A stretch of DNA of 64,000 bases from Lysobacter enzymogenes (lineage in GTDB: Bacteria; Pseudomonadota; Gammaproteobacteria; Xanthomonadales; Xanthomonadaceae). The stretch spans positions 4,464,001 through 4,528,000 of the forward strand of contig NZ_CP067396.1 in assembly GCF_023617245.1 (NCBI RefSeq), written 5' to 3'. Both the position numbers and the translations under genes were made by a program. The notes under the pieces are model-generated. The model was not told the origin of the DNA. It did not search any database and saw only the letters and a list, made by a program, of their open reading frames with translations. Positions 16,449 through 25,908 of the stretch are shown here, one piece after another; within the stretch, counting starts at the first letter, position 1, and the number at the start of each line of letters is the position of its first letter.

Positions 16449-18344
16449 TCAACCGCCCGCATCGGCGCCGCGTTCGAGCGCGCGGCGCACCTCCTCCAAC
16501 GCGCCGGGATCGTCCAGCGTCGACAGATCGCCGGGATCGCGGCTCTCGGCCAGGGCCTGGATCGAGCGCCGCAACAATTTGCCCGAACGGGTCTTGGGCA
16601 GCGCGCCGACCACGTACACCCGCGCCGGGCGCGCCACCGCGCCGAGCTGGCGCACCACGCAGTCCTGCATGCCCGCCGCGACCGCGCGCGGGTCCTGCTC
16701 GCCGCCGGCCTTGAGCGTGGCGAACACCACCGGCACCTGGCCCTTGAGTTCGTCGCGCACGCCGATCACCGCCGCTTCGGCGACGCTGGCGTGGCTGGCC
16801 ACCGACTCCTCGATCTCGCGCGTGCCCAGGCGATGGCCGGCGACGTTGATCACATCGTCGGTGCGGCCGAGGATGAAGGCGTAGCCGTCGTCGTCGCGGA
16901 TCGCCCAGTCCAGCGAGCTGTACAGCAGTTCCTTGAAATGGCCGAAATAGCTGTCGAGGAAGCGCGCGTCGTCGTTCCACACCGTGGTCAGGCAGCCCGG
17001 CGGCAGCGGCGGCACGATCGCCAGCACGCCCTTCTCGCCCGGCCCGACGTCGCGGCCGCTGGCCTCGTCGATCACCCGCAGGTGGTAGCCCGGCGTCGGC
17101 AGGCCGGGCGAGCCGAACTTGACCGGCTTGAGCTCGAGCCCCGGCATCAGCGACAGCACCGGCCAGCCGGTCTCGGTCTGCCAGTAGTTGTCGATGATCG
17201 GCTTGCCGATGCCGTCGGTGATCCACTGCGCGGTCGGCTCGTCGAGCGGCTCGCCGGCGAGGAACAGCCAATGCAGCTTCGACAGATCGTGCTTCTTCAG
17301 CCACGCCGCGTCCTGCTTCTTGAGCACGCGGATGCCGGTCGGCGAAGAGAACATCGTGCGCACGCCGTAGCGCTCGCAGATGCTCCACCACACGCCGGGA
17401 TCGGGATTGGTCGGCAGCCCTTCGTACAGCACCGAGGTCGCGCCGGCGATCAGCGGGCCGTAGACGTTGTAGGAATGGCCGACCGCCCAGCCCACGTCGG
17501 AGGTCGAGAACATCACCTGGCCGGCGCGGACGTCGTAGATCGACCACATCGACAGCGCCAGCGCGACCGCGTAGCCGCCGACGTCGCGCTGCACGCCCTT
17601 GGGCTTGCCGGTGGTGCCGGAGGTGTAGAGCAGATAGCTGGGCTCGTTGGATTCGAGCCATTCGACTTCGACCTGGGCGCCTTCGTGCCGCTTGCGCAGT
17701 TCGGCGTAATCGACGTCGCGGCCGGGCACCAGGGCGAGATCCGGGTCGAGCCCGCGGCTGACGACCAGCACGTGCGGCGGCGGCGACTGCGCCTCTTCGC
17801 AGGCGGCATCGACCAGCGGTTTGTAGGCGATCACCTTGCCGCCGCGCATGCCGGCGTCGGCGCAGATCAGCAGCTTGGGCGTGGCGTCGTCGATGCGCAG
17901 CGCCAGGTTGTGCGCGGCGAAACCGCCGAACACCACCGAATGCACCGCGCCGATGCGCGCGCAAGCCAGCATCGCGAACACCGCCTCGGCCATGTTCGGC
18001 ATGTAGATCACCACGCGGTCGCCGCGGCCGACGCCGAGCGCGCGGATCGCGGCGGCGAACACGTTGACCTCGCGATGCACGTCGCGATAGGTCAGCTCGC
18101 GGGTCCGCCCGGTCTCGCTGGAGACCGTCACCAGCGCGAGCTGGTCGCCGCGCTCGTCGAGGTGGCGGTCGAGCGCGTTGTAGCAAAGATTGGTTTCGCC
18201 GCCGGCGAACCACTGCCGGAACGGCGGGTTGGAATAGTCGAGGATGCGCTGCGGCGGCGTGCGCCAATGGATCGCGCGGGCCTGTTCGGCCCAGAACGCC
18301 TCGGGCTGTTCGATCGAACGGCGGTGGAACTCCTCGTAACGCAT
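16449..18344 (-). CDS. prpE: Propionate--CoA ligase
   Basis: A 631-aa acyl-adenylate-forming enzyme close to PrpE and acetyl-CoA synthetase. It opens with the ACAS N-terminal segment (RYEEFHRRSIEQPEAFWAEQ), has the P-loop YTSGTTGKPKG and the NYWQTETGWP motif, and ends with the acetylatable lysine in PKTRSGKLLRR. The size and the form DVGGYAVAL fit propionyl-CoA synthetase better than Acs. It activates propionate for the PrpC/PrpB route encoded on the same strand. Start ATG at 18344. Confidence 0.87.
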   Translation of the reverse strand: MRYEEFHRRSIEQPEAFWAEQARAIHWRTPPQRILDYSNPPFRQWFAGGETNLCYNALDRHLDERGDQLALVTVSSETGRTRELTYRDVHREVNVFAAAIRALGVGRGDRVVIYMPNMAEAVFAMLACARIGAVHSVVFGGFAAHNLALRIDDATPKLLICADAGMRGGKVIAYKPLVDAACEEAQSPPPHVLVVSRGLDPDLALVPGRDVDYAELRKRHEGAQVEVEWLESNEPSYLLYTSGTTGKPKGVQRDVGGYAVALALSMWSIYDVRAGQVMFSTSDVGWAVGHSYNVYGPLIAGATSVLYEGLPTNPDPGVWWSICERYGVRTMFSSPTGIRVLKKQDAAWLKKHDLSKLHWLFLAGEPLDEPTAQWITDGIGKPIIDNYWQTETGWPVLSLMPGLELKPVKFGSPGLPTPGYHLRVIDEASGRDVGPGEKGVLAIVPPLPPGCLTTVWNDDARFLDSYFGHFKELLYSSLDWAIRDDDGYAFILGRTDDVINVAGHRLGTREIEESVASHASVAEAAVIGVRDELKGQVPVVFATLKAGGEQDPRAVAAGMQDCVVRQLGAVARPARVYVVGALPKTRSGKLLRRSIQALAESRDPGDLSTLDDPGALEEVRRALERGADAGG

Positions 18345-18462
18345 GCGGACGTCTCCCGGGGCCGGCAGCCGCAGGCTAGACGATCGGATGCGCGCGCGGC
18401 GTTACGACCATGGTCTAGTCGCGCTGCGCGGCCGCGGATGAATGCGCGCGGCGCAAACGAAA

Positions 18463-18490
18463 GACGCCGGAGCCTCGCGGCCCCGGCGTC
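18463..18490 (-). terminator. Probable terminator after glycine-zipper gene
   Basis: On the minus strand an 8-bp stem GACGCCGG/CCGGCGTC with a 12-nt loop is followed by the weak T-tract TTTCGTTT. It lies 60 bp beyond the stop of the gene at 18551. Confidence 0.6.
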
Positions 18491-18550
18491 CCACCGGCGC
18501 GGGCGGCGCCCCGTTCCTGCGCCGCCTGTGCGTCGATTCGAGCGTCGCGC

Positions 18551-19246
18551 TCAGTCCGGACGCACGTCCACGCGCACGCGGATGCGGTCGCCCGGGTTGT
18601 GGTCGGTGCGGGTGCGGTAGGTCTTGCCGGCGTATTCGTAGGTGACGTCGTACGCGGTCACCGAACGCTCGTTGGCGTAGCTGTTGCCGTAGCCGTTGGC
18701 CGGCACCGGATCGCAGACCCGCACCGTGCCGGTGCGCGGCGGTTCCTGGCTGCGCTTGCTCTGTTCGTAGATGCTGCGGCCGGCCATGCCGCCGACCATC
18801 GAGCCGATCGCCGAGGTCGCGTAGCGCGCGCTGCCGCCGCCGACCTTGCTGCCGAGCACCGCGCCGACGATGCCGCCGACCACGGTCGCGGCGGTGCGGC
18901 CGCCCTCGGTGCCGGCGCTGCGGCGCTGGCTGCCGTACTGGTCGGTGTAGCCGTCGTTGTAGCCGCCGTTGCCGTTGCTGTAGCCGTCGTTGTAATAGCC
19001 GTCGCCCTGGACGTAGGTCGGGCGCTCGTAGCAGCGCGGCGCGCTGGCGGGCTGGGAGGAATAGGTCTCGAACACGGGGTCGACCCGGACCACCCGGGCG
19101 AAGTCGACCTGCGAGCTGTAGCTCGGCGAGCCGTTGTCGTAACCGCCCGAATAATTGCCCGAACCGGACGGATACGACTGCGCCGAGGCGATGCCGGTGG
19201 CGGCGGCCAGGGCCAGGCCCAGGACGGTGACGAGCGAGCGGTTCAT
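18551..19246 (-). CDS. Glycine-zipper 2TM surface protein
   Basis: A 231-aa exported protein. The signal peptide (MNRSLVTVLGLALAAATGIA, cut near SAQ) is followed by a Gly/Tyr/Ser/Asn-rich low-complexity region. Next is the paired glycine zipper TVVGGIVGAVLGSKVGGG...GSMVGGMAGRSIYE of the Rickettsia 17-kDa antigen type, then a C-terminal basic domain (YDVTYEYAGKTYRTRTDHNP). Family members sit in the outer membrane or periplasm and support envelope integrity. No lipobox cysteine, so it is probably not a lipoprotein. Monocistronic. Confidence 0.82.
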   Translation of the reverse strand: MNRSLVTVLGLALAAATGIASAQSYPSGSGNYSGGYDNGSPSYSSQVDFARVVRVDPVFETYSSQPASAPRCYERPTYVQGDGYYNDGYSNGNGGYNDGYTDQYGSQRRSAGTEGGRTAATVVGGIVGAVLGSKVGGGSARYATSAIGSMVGGMAGRSIYEQSKRSQEPPRTGTVRVCDPVPANGYGNSYANERSVTAYDVTYEYAGKTYRTRTDHNPGDRIRVRVDVRPD

Positions 19247-19327
19247 GACGGGGCTCCCAGGCGCCGGAATGGCGCGAAACGGATCGTCGGGCCGGGGCGG
19301 TCAACCCGGGCTGAATGCGGCCGGGCG

Positions 19328-20068
19328 TTAGCCTGGCGTCAAAACAACGTTCACCTCGCCGACAGACTGCCCGTCCGGCGCCGGTGCGCGCAACCAATCC
19401 GCGGCATGGATCGCGGCGCGCGCGGCCTCGCGGCCCAGCAGCGGACCGACGTGACTGCCCGGCAAGGCGATCAGGCTCGCGCCGACCGCGGCGGCGAACC
19501 GTGCGCTGCGTTGCGGATCGACATCGGTATCGCCGTGGCTGGCGATGCACAGCATCCGGCAGGCCGGCACCGGCGCCGCGATCCCGGCCTGGGCCTGGCG
19601 CAACGCGGCGCCGGATTCGTCGCGCCAGCGCCGCAGCGCATACAGCGCGGCGGCCTCGTCGGCGTCGGGCATGGCGCGGCGGGTCGACGCCAGGCTCGCC
19701 TCGCGCCGCCACGGCACCCGCGCCGGCCAGTCGCGCGCCGGGTGCTCGGCCGCCCACGGCAGCGGCGGCAGCGGATTGACCAACACCAATGCGTCGGCGA
19801 GATCGCCGCACAGCCACGCCAACAAGCCGCCGAGGCTGGCGCCGACCGCGGCGCGCGGACGCGGCAGCGCGGCCAGGGCGGCGCGCACCTGCTCGCGGTA
19901 GTCGTCCAGCGTGGTCGCTTCCAGGCCGGCAGGCGAGGGTTGCAGGTCGGGCGCGTGCGCGGGGATGCCGCGCGCGGCGAAGACCTCGCACCACAGGTTC
20001 CATTCCCAACCGCCGGCGCCGGCGCCGTGGATCAGCAAAGCGTGGCGGATGGCGGGCGGCTCGGACAT
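19328..20068 (-). CDS. Alpha/beta hydrolase
   Basis: A 246-aa cytosolic alpha/beta-hydrolase fold. The oxyanion motif LLIHGAGAGGWEW is at about 11-23, the nucleophile elbow is GASLGG, the acid is probably D in HGDTDVDP, and the catalytic His is in LPGSHVGPL. Substrate unknown; the small size and absent cap suggest an esterase or RBBP9-like hydrolase. It follows no operon partner. Confidence 0.8.
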   Translation of the reverse strand: MSEPPAIRHALLIHGAGAGGWEWNLWCEVFAARGIPAHAPDLQPSPAGLEATTLDDYREQVRAALAALPRPRAAVGASLGGLLAWLCGDLADALVLVNPLPPLPWAAEHPARDWPARVPWRREASLASTRRAMPDADEAAALYALRRWRDESGAALRQAQAGIAAPVPACRMLCIASHGDTDVDPQRSARFAAAVGASLIALPGSHVGPLLGREAARAAIHAADWLRAPAPDGQSVGEVNVVLTPG

Positions 20069-20295
20069 GCGCGGCGACGTTGTTGGGCGCAGCGACTGTA
20101 GCAGCGGCGCGGGCCGCGATGGCCGCGGCGCCGGCGCCGCCCTCGGAGCCGGAAATCGCCGAGCGCCGACTGCGGCTGCGCTCGACGTCCTCCGGTTTCG
20201 GCGACTGCGCCCGCGCCTGTCTCTACACGCGTCACGGTTGGCGCCGCCGTCGCAGCGGCCGCGGAAGGTTCACGACCACATGCCCGGACCGGCCG

Positions 20296-20727
20296 TCAGG
20301 CCAGCACGGCTTCCAGGCTCACCGGCACCGCGCTGAGCGCCTTCGACACCGGGCAATTGGCCTTGGCGTCCTCGGCGATGGCCTGGAACTTGGCCGCATC
20401 GATCCCCGGCACCTGCGCTTTCACCTTGAGCCGGATCTGCGACAGCGACGGCCCGCCTTCCATCGACAGATCGACTTCGGCGCGGGTGTCCAGGCTGACC
20501 GGCGGATGCCCGGCCTCGGTGAGCTTGGCCGACAGCGCCATGGTGAAGCAGCCGGCGTGCGCGGCGGCGATGAGTTCCTCGGGATTGGTGCCCTTCTCTT
20601 CGCCGAAGCGGCTGTTGAAGCCATAGCGGGTGTTGTCCAGCAGCCCGCTTTGCGGCGTGCTCAGGCGGCCCTGCCCGTTCTTGAGATCGCCTTCCCAATG
20701 CGCGGTGGCGTGACGCGAGATACCCAT
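20296..20727 (-). CDS. osmC: OsmC family peroxiredoxin
   Basis: A 143-aa thiol peroxidase reducing organic hydroperoxides. The two redox cysteines are in AAHAGCFTMAL and ANCPVSKAL, and the start MGISRHATAHWEGDLKNGQG is typical of OsmC rather than Ohr. The ATG at 20727 is chosen from homology; an open frame continues upstream but is non-conserved. Likely induced by osmotic or oxidative stress, as known for the family. Confidence 0.9.
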   Translation of the reverse strand: MGISRHATAHWEGDLKNGQGRLSTPQSGLLDNTRYGFNSRFGEEKGTNPEELIAAAHAGCFTMALSAKLTEAGHPPVSLDTRAEVDLSMEGGPSLSQIRLKVKAQVPGIDAAKFQAIAEDAKANCPVSKALSAVPVSLEAVLA

Positions 20728-20780
20728 GGTGTGCGGCTCCGTTGGTGGGGGCGGGTAGCGTAGCGCCTGGCAGGTTAAGA

Positions 20781-20880
20781 ATGAGGAGTGAGCGCAAAGG
20801 AGCGAGGAGTGAGCAAGAACGGCGGACCGCTTTCCGCTCGCTCCTCGCTCCTCCACGCTCACTCCTCGCTCCACGCTCCA
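20781..20880. repeat. Purine/pyrimidine inverted repeat with GAGGAGTGAGC units
   Basis: Left arm (about 20785-20815) carries GAGGAGTGAGC and GCGAGGAGTGAGC repeated; the right arm (about 20838-20880) carries the complementary GCTCACTCCTCGCTCC repeated. It lies between osmC and the EF-G paralogue. A similar but not identical unit is at 48599-48687. Multiple short direct repeats inside each arm let the hairpin slip into several registers. Confidence 0.75.
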
Positions 20881-21077
20881 TGCCGCGCCGCAACACGCCA
20901 ACCGCGACCCAGCACACGCTATCGCCGCCGCCACTTGACCCACCCGGCGCGCTGCGCGAGCCTGTCCTCCCGGCCCCCGCCGGCCCGCCATGACCGCCCG
21001 CCGAGCGCCACGCTCGGGCGCGCAGCGCGGACAGCCATGACGGCCTTCCGACCCTAGCCTCAGGGAGAAGTCCGCTC

Positions 21078-23141
21078 ATGTCCTACAGCACAGAACAAAT
21101 CCGCAACGTGGCCTTGGCAGGCCACCCCGGCGCCGGCAAAACCACGCTGTTCGAAGCCCTGCTGCACGCCGGCGGCGCAGTCCAGACGGCAGGCACGATC
21201 GAACGCGGCAGCACCGTGTCCGACTTCGATCCGATCGAAAAACAGCGCGGGCATTCGCTGGATTGCGCGATCGCCAGCATCGATCACGGCACCGCGCCGA
21301 ATCCGCTCGTCCACCTCAACCTCATCGACACCCCCGGCTACCCGGATTTCCGCGGCCCCACCCTGTCCGCGCTGGCGGCGGTGGAAACCCTCGCAGTGGT
21401 CGTCGATGCCGACACGGGCGTGCAATACGGCACCCGGCGGATGATGGACCACGCCAAGGCGCGCGGGCTGTGCCGGGCGATCGTGGTCAACAAGATCGAT
21501 CACGACGGCGCCGACGTCGCACGGGTGTTGAGCGACATCCGCGAGACCTTCGGCGCCGAATGCCTGCCGCTGAACCTGCCCGCCGACGGCGGCAAGCGGG
21601 TGGTCGATTGCTTCGGCAACGCCGGCGGCGACAGCGACCTGGGCGCGGTCGGCGAATGGCATCAGAAGATCATCGACCAGGTGGTCGAGATCAACGAGAC
21701 GGTGATGGAGCATTACCTCGACCTCGGCGAAGGCGGCCTGTCCGGGCAGGAGCTGCACGACGCGTTCGAGCAATGCCTGCGCGAAGGCCATCTGGTGCCG
21801 GTGCTGTTCTGCTCGGCGCGCAGCGGCGCGGGCATCGCCGAATTGCTGGACACCGCCGAGCGGCTGTTCCCGCACCCGGGCGAGGCCAATCCGCCGCCGT
21901 TCGCCAAGGGCGTCGGCGAGGATGCGCAGCCGATCGCGGCCACGCCCGACCCCAAGGCGCACGTCATCGCCGACGTGTTCAAGATCGTCAACGATCCCTT
22001 CGTCGGCAAGCTCGGGGTGTTCCGCGTCTACCAGGGCACGGTCAGGAAGGACACCCAGCTGTTCGTCGACGACGGCAAGAAACCGTTCAAGGTCGGGCAT
22101 CTGTTCAAGCTCAAGGGCAAGGACCATGTCGAGATCGAGCAGGCGGTGCCGGGCGACATCGCCGCGGTGGCCAAGGTCGACGAGCTGCATTTCGACGCGG
22201 TGCTGCACGACAGCCACGACGAGGACCACATCCACCTGGCCCCGCTGAATTTCCCGCGGCCGATGTTCGGCCTGGCGGTGGAAGCGGCGAGCAAGGGCCA
22301 GGAGCAGAAGCTGTCCAACGCGTTGCACAAGCTCGCCGAGGAAGACCCCTGCTTCCACGTCGAGCACGAGACCGAGACCAACGAAACCGTGGTCCGCGGC
22401 CTGTCCGACCTGCACCTACGCATCAACCTGGACCGGCTCAAGGACAAGTACGGCGTGGAAGTGCAGTCGCGCCCGCCGCGCATCGCCTACCGCGAGACCG
22501 TCGCCGGCAAGGCCGACGGCCATCACCGGCACAAGAAGCAGACCGGCGGCGCCGGCCAGTTCGGCGAGGTGTTCCTGCGGATCGAGCCGTTGCCGCGCGG
22601 CGGCGGTTTCGAGTTCGTCGACGAGGTCAAGGGCGGCACCATTCCCGGCCAGTTCCTGCCAGCGGTCGAGAAAGGCGTGCGCCAGGTGCTGCACGACGGC
22701 GCCGTCGCCGGCTATCCGATCCAGGACGTGCGGGTAGTGGTCTACGACGGCAAGTACCACAGCGTCGACAGCAAGGAAGTGGCCTTCGTCGCCGCCGGCA
22801 AGAAGGCGTTCCTCGATGCGATCGGCAAGGCCCGTCCACAAGTGCTCGAACCCATCGTCGACCTGGAGGTCAACGCGCCGGAGCAGCACATGGGCGACAT
22901 CAGCGGCGGGCTGGCCAGCAAGCGCGCGCGCATCAACGGCACCGACAGCCTGCGCGGCGGCGAGATCGTGGTGCGCGCGCAGGTGCCGCTGTCGGAGCTG
23001 GAGGGCTATGCGGCCGAACTCAAGTCGGTGACCGCCGGACGCGGGCGCTATTCGCTGGACTTCAGCCACTACGAGCCGGTGCCGGGCACGGTGCAGCAGA
23101 AACTGGTCGAGGCCTACAAACCGCGGCATGAGGAAGACTGA
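21078..23141 (+). CDS. EF-G2-type elongation factor G homologue
   Basis: A 687-aa translational GTPase. G1 is GHPGAGKTT (15-23), deviating from the HIDAGKTT of standard EF-G; G2 is KQRGHS instead of RGIT; G3 is DTPGYPDF; G4 is NKID. Domains II-V are complete, with QTGGAGQFGEV and VDSKEVAFVAAGKKAF in domain IV. These changes are typical of the EF-G2 branch (as in Mycobacterium FusA2), whose members bind ribosomes but often lack normal translocase activity. AGGGAGAAG precedes the ATG at 21078. It is unrelated to the EF-G at the window start beyond family level. Confidence 0.88.
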   Translation: MSYSTEQIRNVALAGHPGAGKTTLFEALLHAGGAVQTAGTIERGSTVSDFDPIEKQRGHSLDCAIASIDHGTAPNPLVHLNLIDTPGYPDFRGPTLSALAAVETLAVVVDADTGVQYGTRRMMDHAKARGLCRAIVVNKIDHDGADVARVLSDIRETFGAECLPLNLPADGGKRVVDCFGNAGGDSDLGAVGEWHQKIIDQVVEINETVMEHYLDLGEGGLSGQELHDAFEQCLREGHLVPVLFCSARSGAGIAELLDTAERLFPHPGEANPPPFAKGVGEDAQPIAATPDPKAHVIADVFKIVNDPFVGKLGVFRVYQGTVRKDTQLFVDDGKKPFKVGHLFKLKGKDHVEIEQAVPGDIAAVAKVDELHFDAVLHDSHDEDHIHLAPLNFPRPMFGLAVEAASKGQEQKLSNALHKLAEEDPCFHVEHETETNETVVRGLSDLHLRINLDRLKDKYGVEVQSRPPRIAYRETVAGKADGHHRHKKQTGGAGQFGEVFLRIEPLPRGGGFEFVDEVKGGTIPGQFLPAVEKGVRQVLHDGAVAGYPIQDVRVVVYDGKYHSVDSKEVAFVAAGKKAFLDAIGKARPQVLEPIVDLEVNAPEQHMGDISGGLASKRARINGTDSLRGGEIVVRAQVPLSELEGYAAELKSVTAGRGRYSLDFSHYEPVPGTVQQKLVEAYKPRHEED

Positions 23142-23177
23142 TACCGTGTGCGCCCCCACCGCCGCATCCTCTTCGCC

Positions 23178-24095
23178 ATGCCCAAGCCCCGCAGCGCGCG
23201 CGAACGCGCCGAACTGCTCAACGAGTACGGCCACCGCCTCGGCGCGCGCGGCGAGGACGAACGCGCGCTGAGCTTCTACGCTCAGGCGGCCCAGGCCGAT
23301 CCGGCCTGGGCTGCGCCGTGGTTCAACATCGGTTTGCTGCACAAGTATTTCGGCGACTGGACGCAGTCGCTGATCGCCAACCGCGAAGCGCTGGCGCGCG
23401 ACGCCGGCCACCAGGGCGCGTGCTGGAACCTCGGCATCGCCGCGACCGCGTTGCGCGACTGGCGCAGCGCGCGCGAGGCCTGGCAGCGCTACGGCCTGCC
23501 GATCGAACCCGGCGAGGAACCGCTGGAGGTCGATTGCGGCCTGGCGCCGGTGCGGCTGGACCCGGACGGCCGCGGCGAAGTGGTGTGGTGCGACCGGCTC
23601 GACCCGGCCCGCGCGCGCATCCGCAACGTGCCGCTGCCCGACAGCGGCCATCGCTACGCCGACATCGTGCTCAACGACGGCGCGCCCAACGGCAGCCGCC
23701 GCATCGGCGAGCGCGAGTATCCGGTGTTCGATCAACTCGAACTGTGGCAGGCCTCGCCCTACGCCACCTTCGAGGCCTGGATCGAAACGGCCGAGCCCGA
23801 CACCCTGGCCGCGCTGGCGCAGCGCGCGCATCGCGACCACGGGCAGGCCCAGGATTGGACCGACAGCGTGCGCCACCTGTGCCGCGCCTGTTCGCTCGGC
23901 GACGCCGATGCCGACGCCGCTCACGACCACCCGCCGCTGCAGGCGTCCGGCGACGCCGCCGGCGCGCGCTGGGTCGGCGTGGCCGCGCGCGACGAAGCCG
24001 CCGCGCGCGCGGCGGTGGACGATTGGCTTCACGCCCACCCATCGGCGCGCCTGCTGCAATGGCGCCTGGCCGTGCCGGCGGGCGCGGCGGACTGA
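23178..24095 (+). CDS. Tetratricopeptide repeat protein
   Basis: A 305-aa protein. The N-terminal 110 residues hold about three TPR units (LNEYGHRLGARGEDERALSF, WFNIGLLHKYFGDWTQSL, WNLGIAATALRDWRSAREAW). The rest is a globular domain without a motif I recognise. No signal peptide. Start ATG at 23178, 36 bp after the EF-G2 gene, so cotranscription is likely. A GTG at 23148 is an alternative. Function unknown. Confidence 0.75.
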   Translation: MPKPRSARERAELLNEYGHRLGARGEDERALSFYAQAAQADPAWAAPWFNIGLLHKYFGDWTQSLIANREALARDAGHQGACWNLGIAATALRDWRSAREAWQRYGLPIEPGEEPLEVDCGLAPVRLDPDGRGEVVWCDRLDPARARIRNVPLPDSGHRYADIVLNDGAPNGSRRIGEREYPVFDQLELWQASPYATFEAWIETAEPDTLAALAQRAHRDHGQAQDWTDSVRHLCRACSLGDADADAAHDHPPLQASGDAAGARWVGVAARDEAAARAAVDDWLHAHPSARLLQWRLAVPAGAAD

Positions 24096-24157
24096 CGCCG
24101 GCCATCGCCCCCGTCGCGGCAGCGGCTAACATGACGGCACTTCAAGGAGAACCGCGC

Positions 24158-24571
24158 ATGGCCCGTCACGGACGTTCCCTGTTGTTCCCGCGCTTCGCCG
24201 TGGCCCTGGCCGCGGCGTTGCTCGCCGGCCACGCCGCGGCGGCCGCCAAGCCGGAAACGCGCTGCGGCTGGTTCATCAATCCGACCCCGGGCAACGCCTG
24301 GCTGATCGATCCCGACGCGCAATGGACCGTGGGCCTGCAGGGCGGCCACCAGGCCGAAGGCCCGTGGCCGGAGCCGCCGTCGGAGAAAGACTGGGTCAAG
24401 CACGAAGGCGATCCGCGCGGCTACGGTTACGGCTGCGCCTGCCTGAAGGTCGTGACCGGTTTCGACCACAGCATCGTCCGCATCCTTTCGGCCAAGGGCA
24501 AGCCGCTGGCGCAATGCCGCCGCGACCGCGCCCTGACCGGACTGGAACCGGACTACGCCTCCGACCGATGA
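24158..24571 (+). CDS. DUF4087 secreted protein
   Basis: A 137-aa protein with a signal peptide (residues 1-29, ending AGHAAAA). The mature part begins CGWFINPTPGNAWLIDPDAQ, the signature of DUF4087, followed by GYGYGCACLKV with paired cysteines that could form a disulfide. Function unknown in the family. AAGGAG precedes the ATG at 24158. It overlaps the next gene by 4 bp (ATGA), implying translational coupling. Confidence 0.8.
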   Translation: MARHGRSLLFPRFAVALAAALLAGHAAAAAKPETRCGWFINPTPGNAWLIDPDAQWTVGLQGGHQAEGPWPEPPSEKDWVKHEGDPRGYGYGCACLKVVTGFDHSIVRILSAKGKPLAQCRRDRALTGLEPDYASDR

Positions 24572-25824
24572 GCGCCGCGCCCAAGCCGCCGCCGCTGGAC
24601 CGCGACCCGGAACTCGCCGAAGTCGTCTCCGACGCCATGGACGTGGTGTCGAACCCGACCGACCTGCTGATCACCCTGCTCGCCCTGACCCTCGCCGCCG
24701 CGGTCGGCGTGCTGGTCACACGCGCGCTCAAGCAGCGCATCGGCCACCAGCGCCCGGTGCTGCTGACCGTGGTCGAGTACCTGTGCACGCCGGTGCTGAC
24801 CCTGCTGACGCTGGGGGTGTTGAGCCTGTTCGGCGGTTCGTTCGGCAATCCGCTGATCGGCCTGGCCGCGACCTTGCTGCTGCTGTTCCTGGTGATCCGG
24901 TTCTTCGGCATGGCCGTCGAACTGCTGTTCCGCCCGACCCTGCCGCTGAAGATCATGCTGCGCGCGGTGACCGTGGTGGCGTGGCTGGCGCTGGTGGTCG
25001 GGGTGTTCGTCGACCGCAGCCAGCCGCTGGCCAAGCTCTACGGCGCCAGCTTCAAGTTCGGCGGCATCAACGTGTCCAGCCAGGGCCTGGTCGCCGGCCT
25101 GATCGGCGGCGTGGTGATCGCGATCGTCGCGCTGTGGGGCGACAAGACCGTCACCAAACTGCTGCGCCGCAGCCGCACCCTGCAGCCGAACTACATCCTG
25201 GCGCTGTCGCGCATCTTCAGCGTGGCGATCTGGATCGCCGCGACCCTGGCGATCTTCGCCGCCAGCGACATCAACATCACCGCCCTGGCCGCGTTCGGCG
25301 GCGCGCTCGGCATCGGCCTGGGCCTGGGCCTGCAGAAGCTCGCGGCCAGCTACATCAGCGGCCTGATCGTGCTGTTCGAACAATCCGTGCGGGTCGGCGA
25401 CAACATCGTCAGCAACTCGGTGTCCGGCCGGGTCACCCGCATGACCGTGCGCTACACCATGATCCGCACCCGCGACGGGGTCGAGGCGATCGTGCCCAAC
25501 GACCTGTTGACCAACAACGTGATCGTCAACCAATCCTGGTCGGACCGGAACCTGCGCCTGGTCTGCGGCGTGCTGGTCAAGGGCGACACCGACCTGGAAC
25601 TGGCGCGCACGCTGTTCGTCGAGGCGATGAACGCGCAGCCGCGGGTGCTGCAGGAGCCGGCGCCGCACATGTACATCACCGGCGTCAACGACAAGGGCAT
25701 CCAGCTCGACGGGCACTTCTGGATTTCCGATCCGGAGAACGGCCAGAACAACGTCGCCTCCGACATCTACGATGCGGTGCTCGGCGCGTTCCGCAAGAAC
25801 GGCGTGCAGTTGGTCGCGCAGTGA
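24568..25824 (+). CDS. MscS-family mechanosensitive ion channel
   Basis: A 418-aa inner-membrane protein with about five or six transmembrane helices and then the MscS core. The pore helix TM3 is in AAFGGALGIGLGLGLQKLAA, followed by the beta-domain entry SYISGLIVLFEQSVRVGD and a cytoplasmic alpha/beta domain. It releases solutes on hypo-osmotic shock. Longer than E. coli MscS (286 aa) owing to extra N-terminal helices. Coupled to the DUF4087 gene by an ATGA overlap. Confidence 0.9.
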   Translation: MSAAPKPPPLDRDPELAEVVSDAMDVVSNPTDLLITLLALTLAAAVGVLVTRALKQRIGHQRPVLLTVVEYLCTPVLTLLTLGVLSLFGGSFGNPLIGLAATLLLLFLVIRFFGMAVELLFRPTLPLKIMLRAVTVVAWLALVVGVFVDRSQPLAKLYGASFKFGGINVSSQGLVAGLIGGVVIAIVALWGDKTVTKLLRRSRTLQPNYILALSRIFSVAIWIAATLAIFAASDINITALAAFGGALGIGLGLGLQKLAASYISGLIVLFEQSVRVGDNIVSNSVSGRVTRMTVRYTMIRTRDGVEAIVPNDLLTNNVIVNQSWSDRNLRLVCGVLVKGDTDLELARTLFVEAMNAQPRVLQEPAPHMYITGVNDKGIQLDGHFWISDPENGQNNVASDIYDAVLGAFRKNGVQLVAQ

Positions 25825-25908
25825 CGCGCAGCGGCTGAGACTGCGCCGCGCTCCAATGGCGCCCGCGGGCCATCGCCGGCCCGCCATCTTCCCGCACAGG
25901 TCCCGGAC

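Noticed and set aside
16272..18620. 782-codon plus-strand open frame over prpE
   Set aside because: Shadow of prpE, which has all adenylation motifs.
20781..20880. CRISPR-like array
   Set aside because: The repeated units are short, contiguous and arranged as an inverted repeat without spacers; no cas genes.
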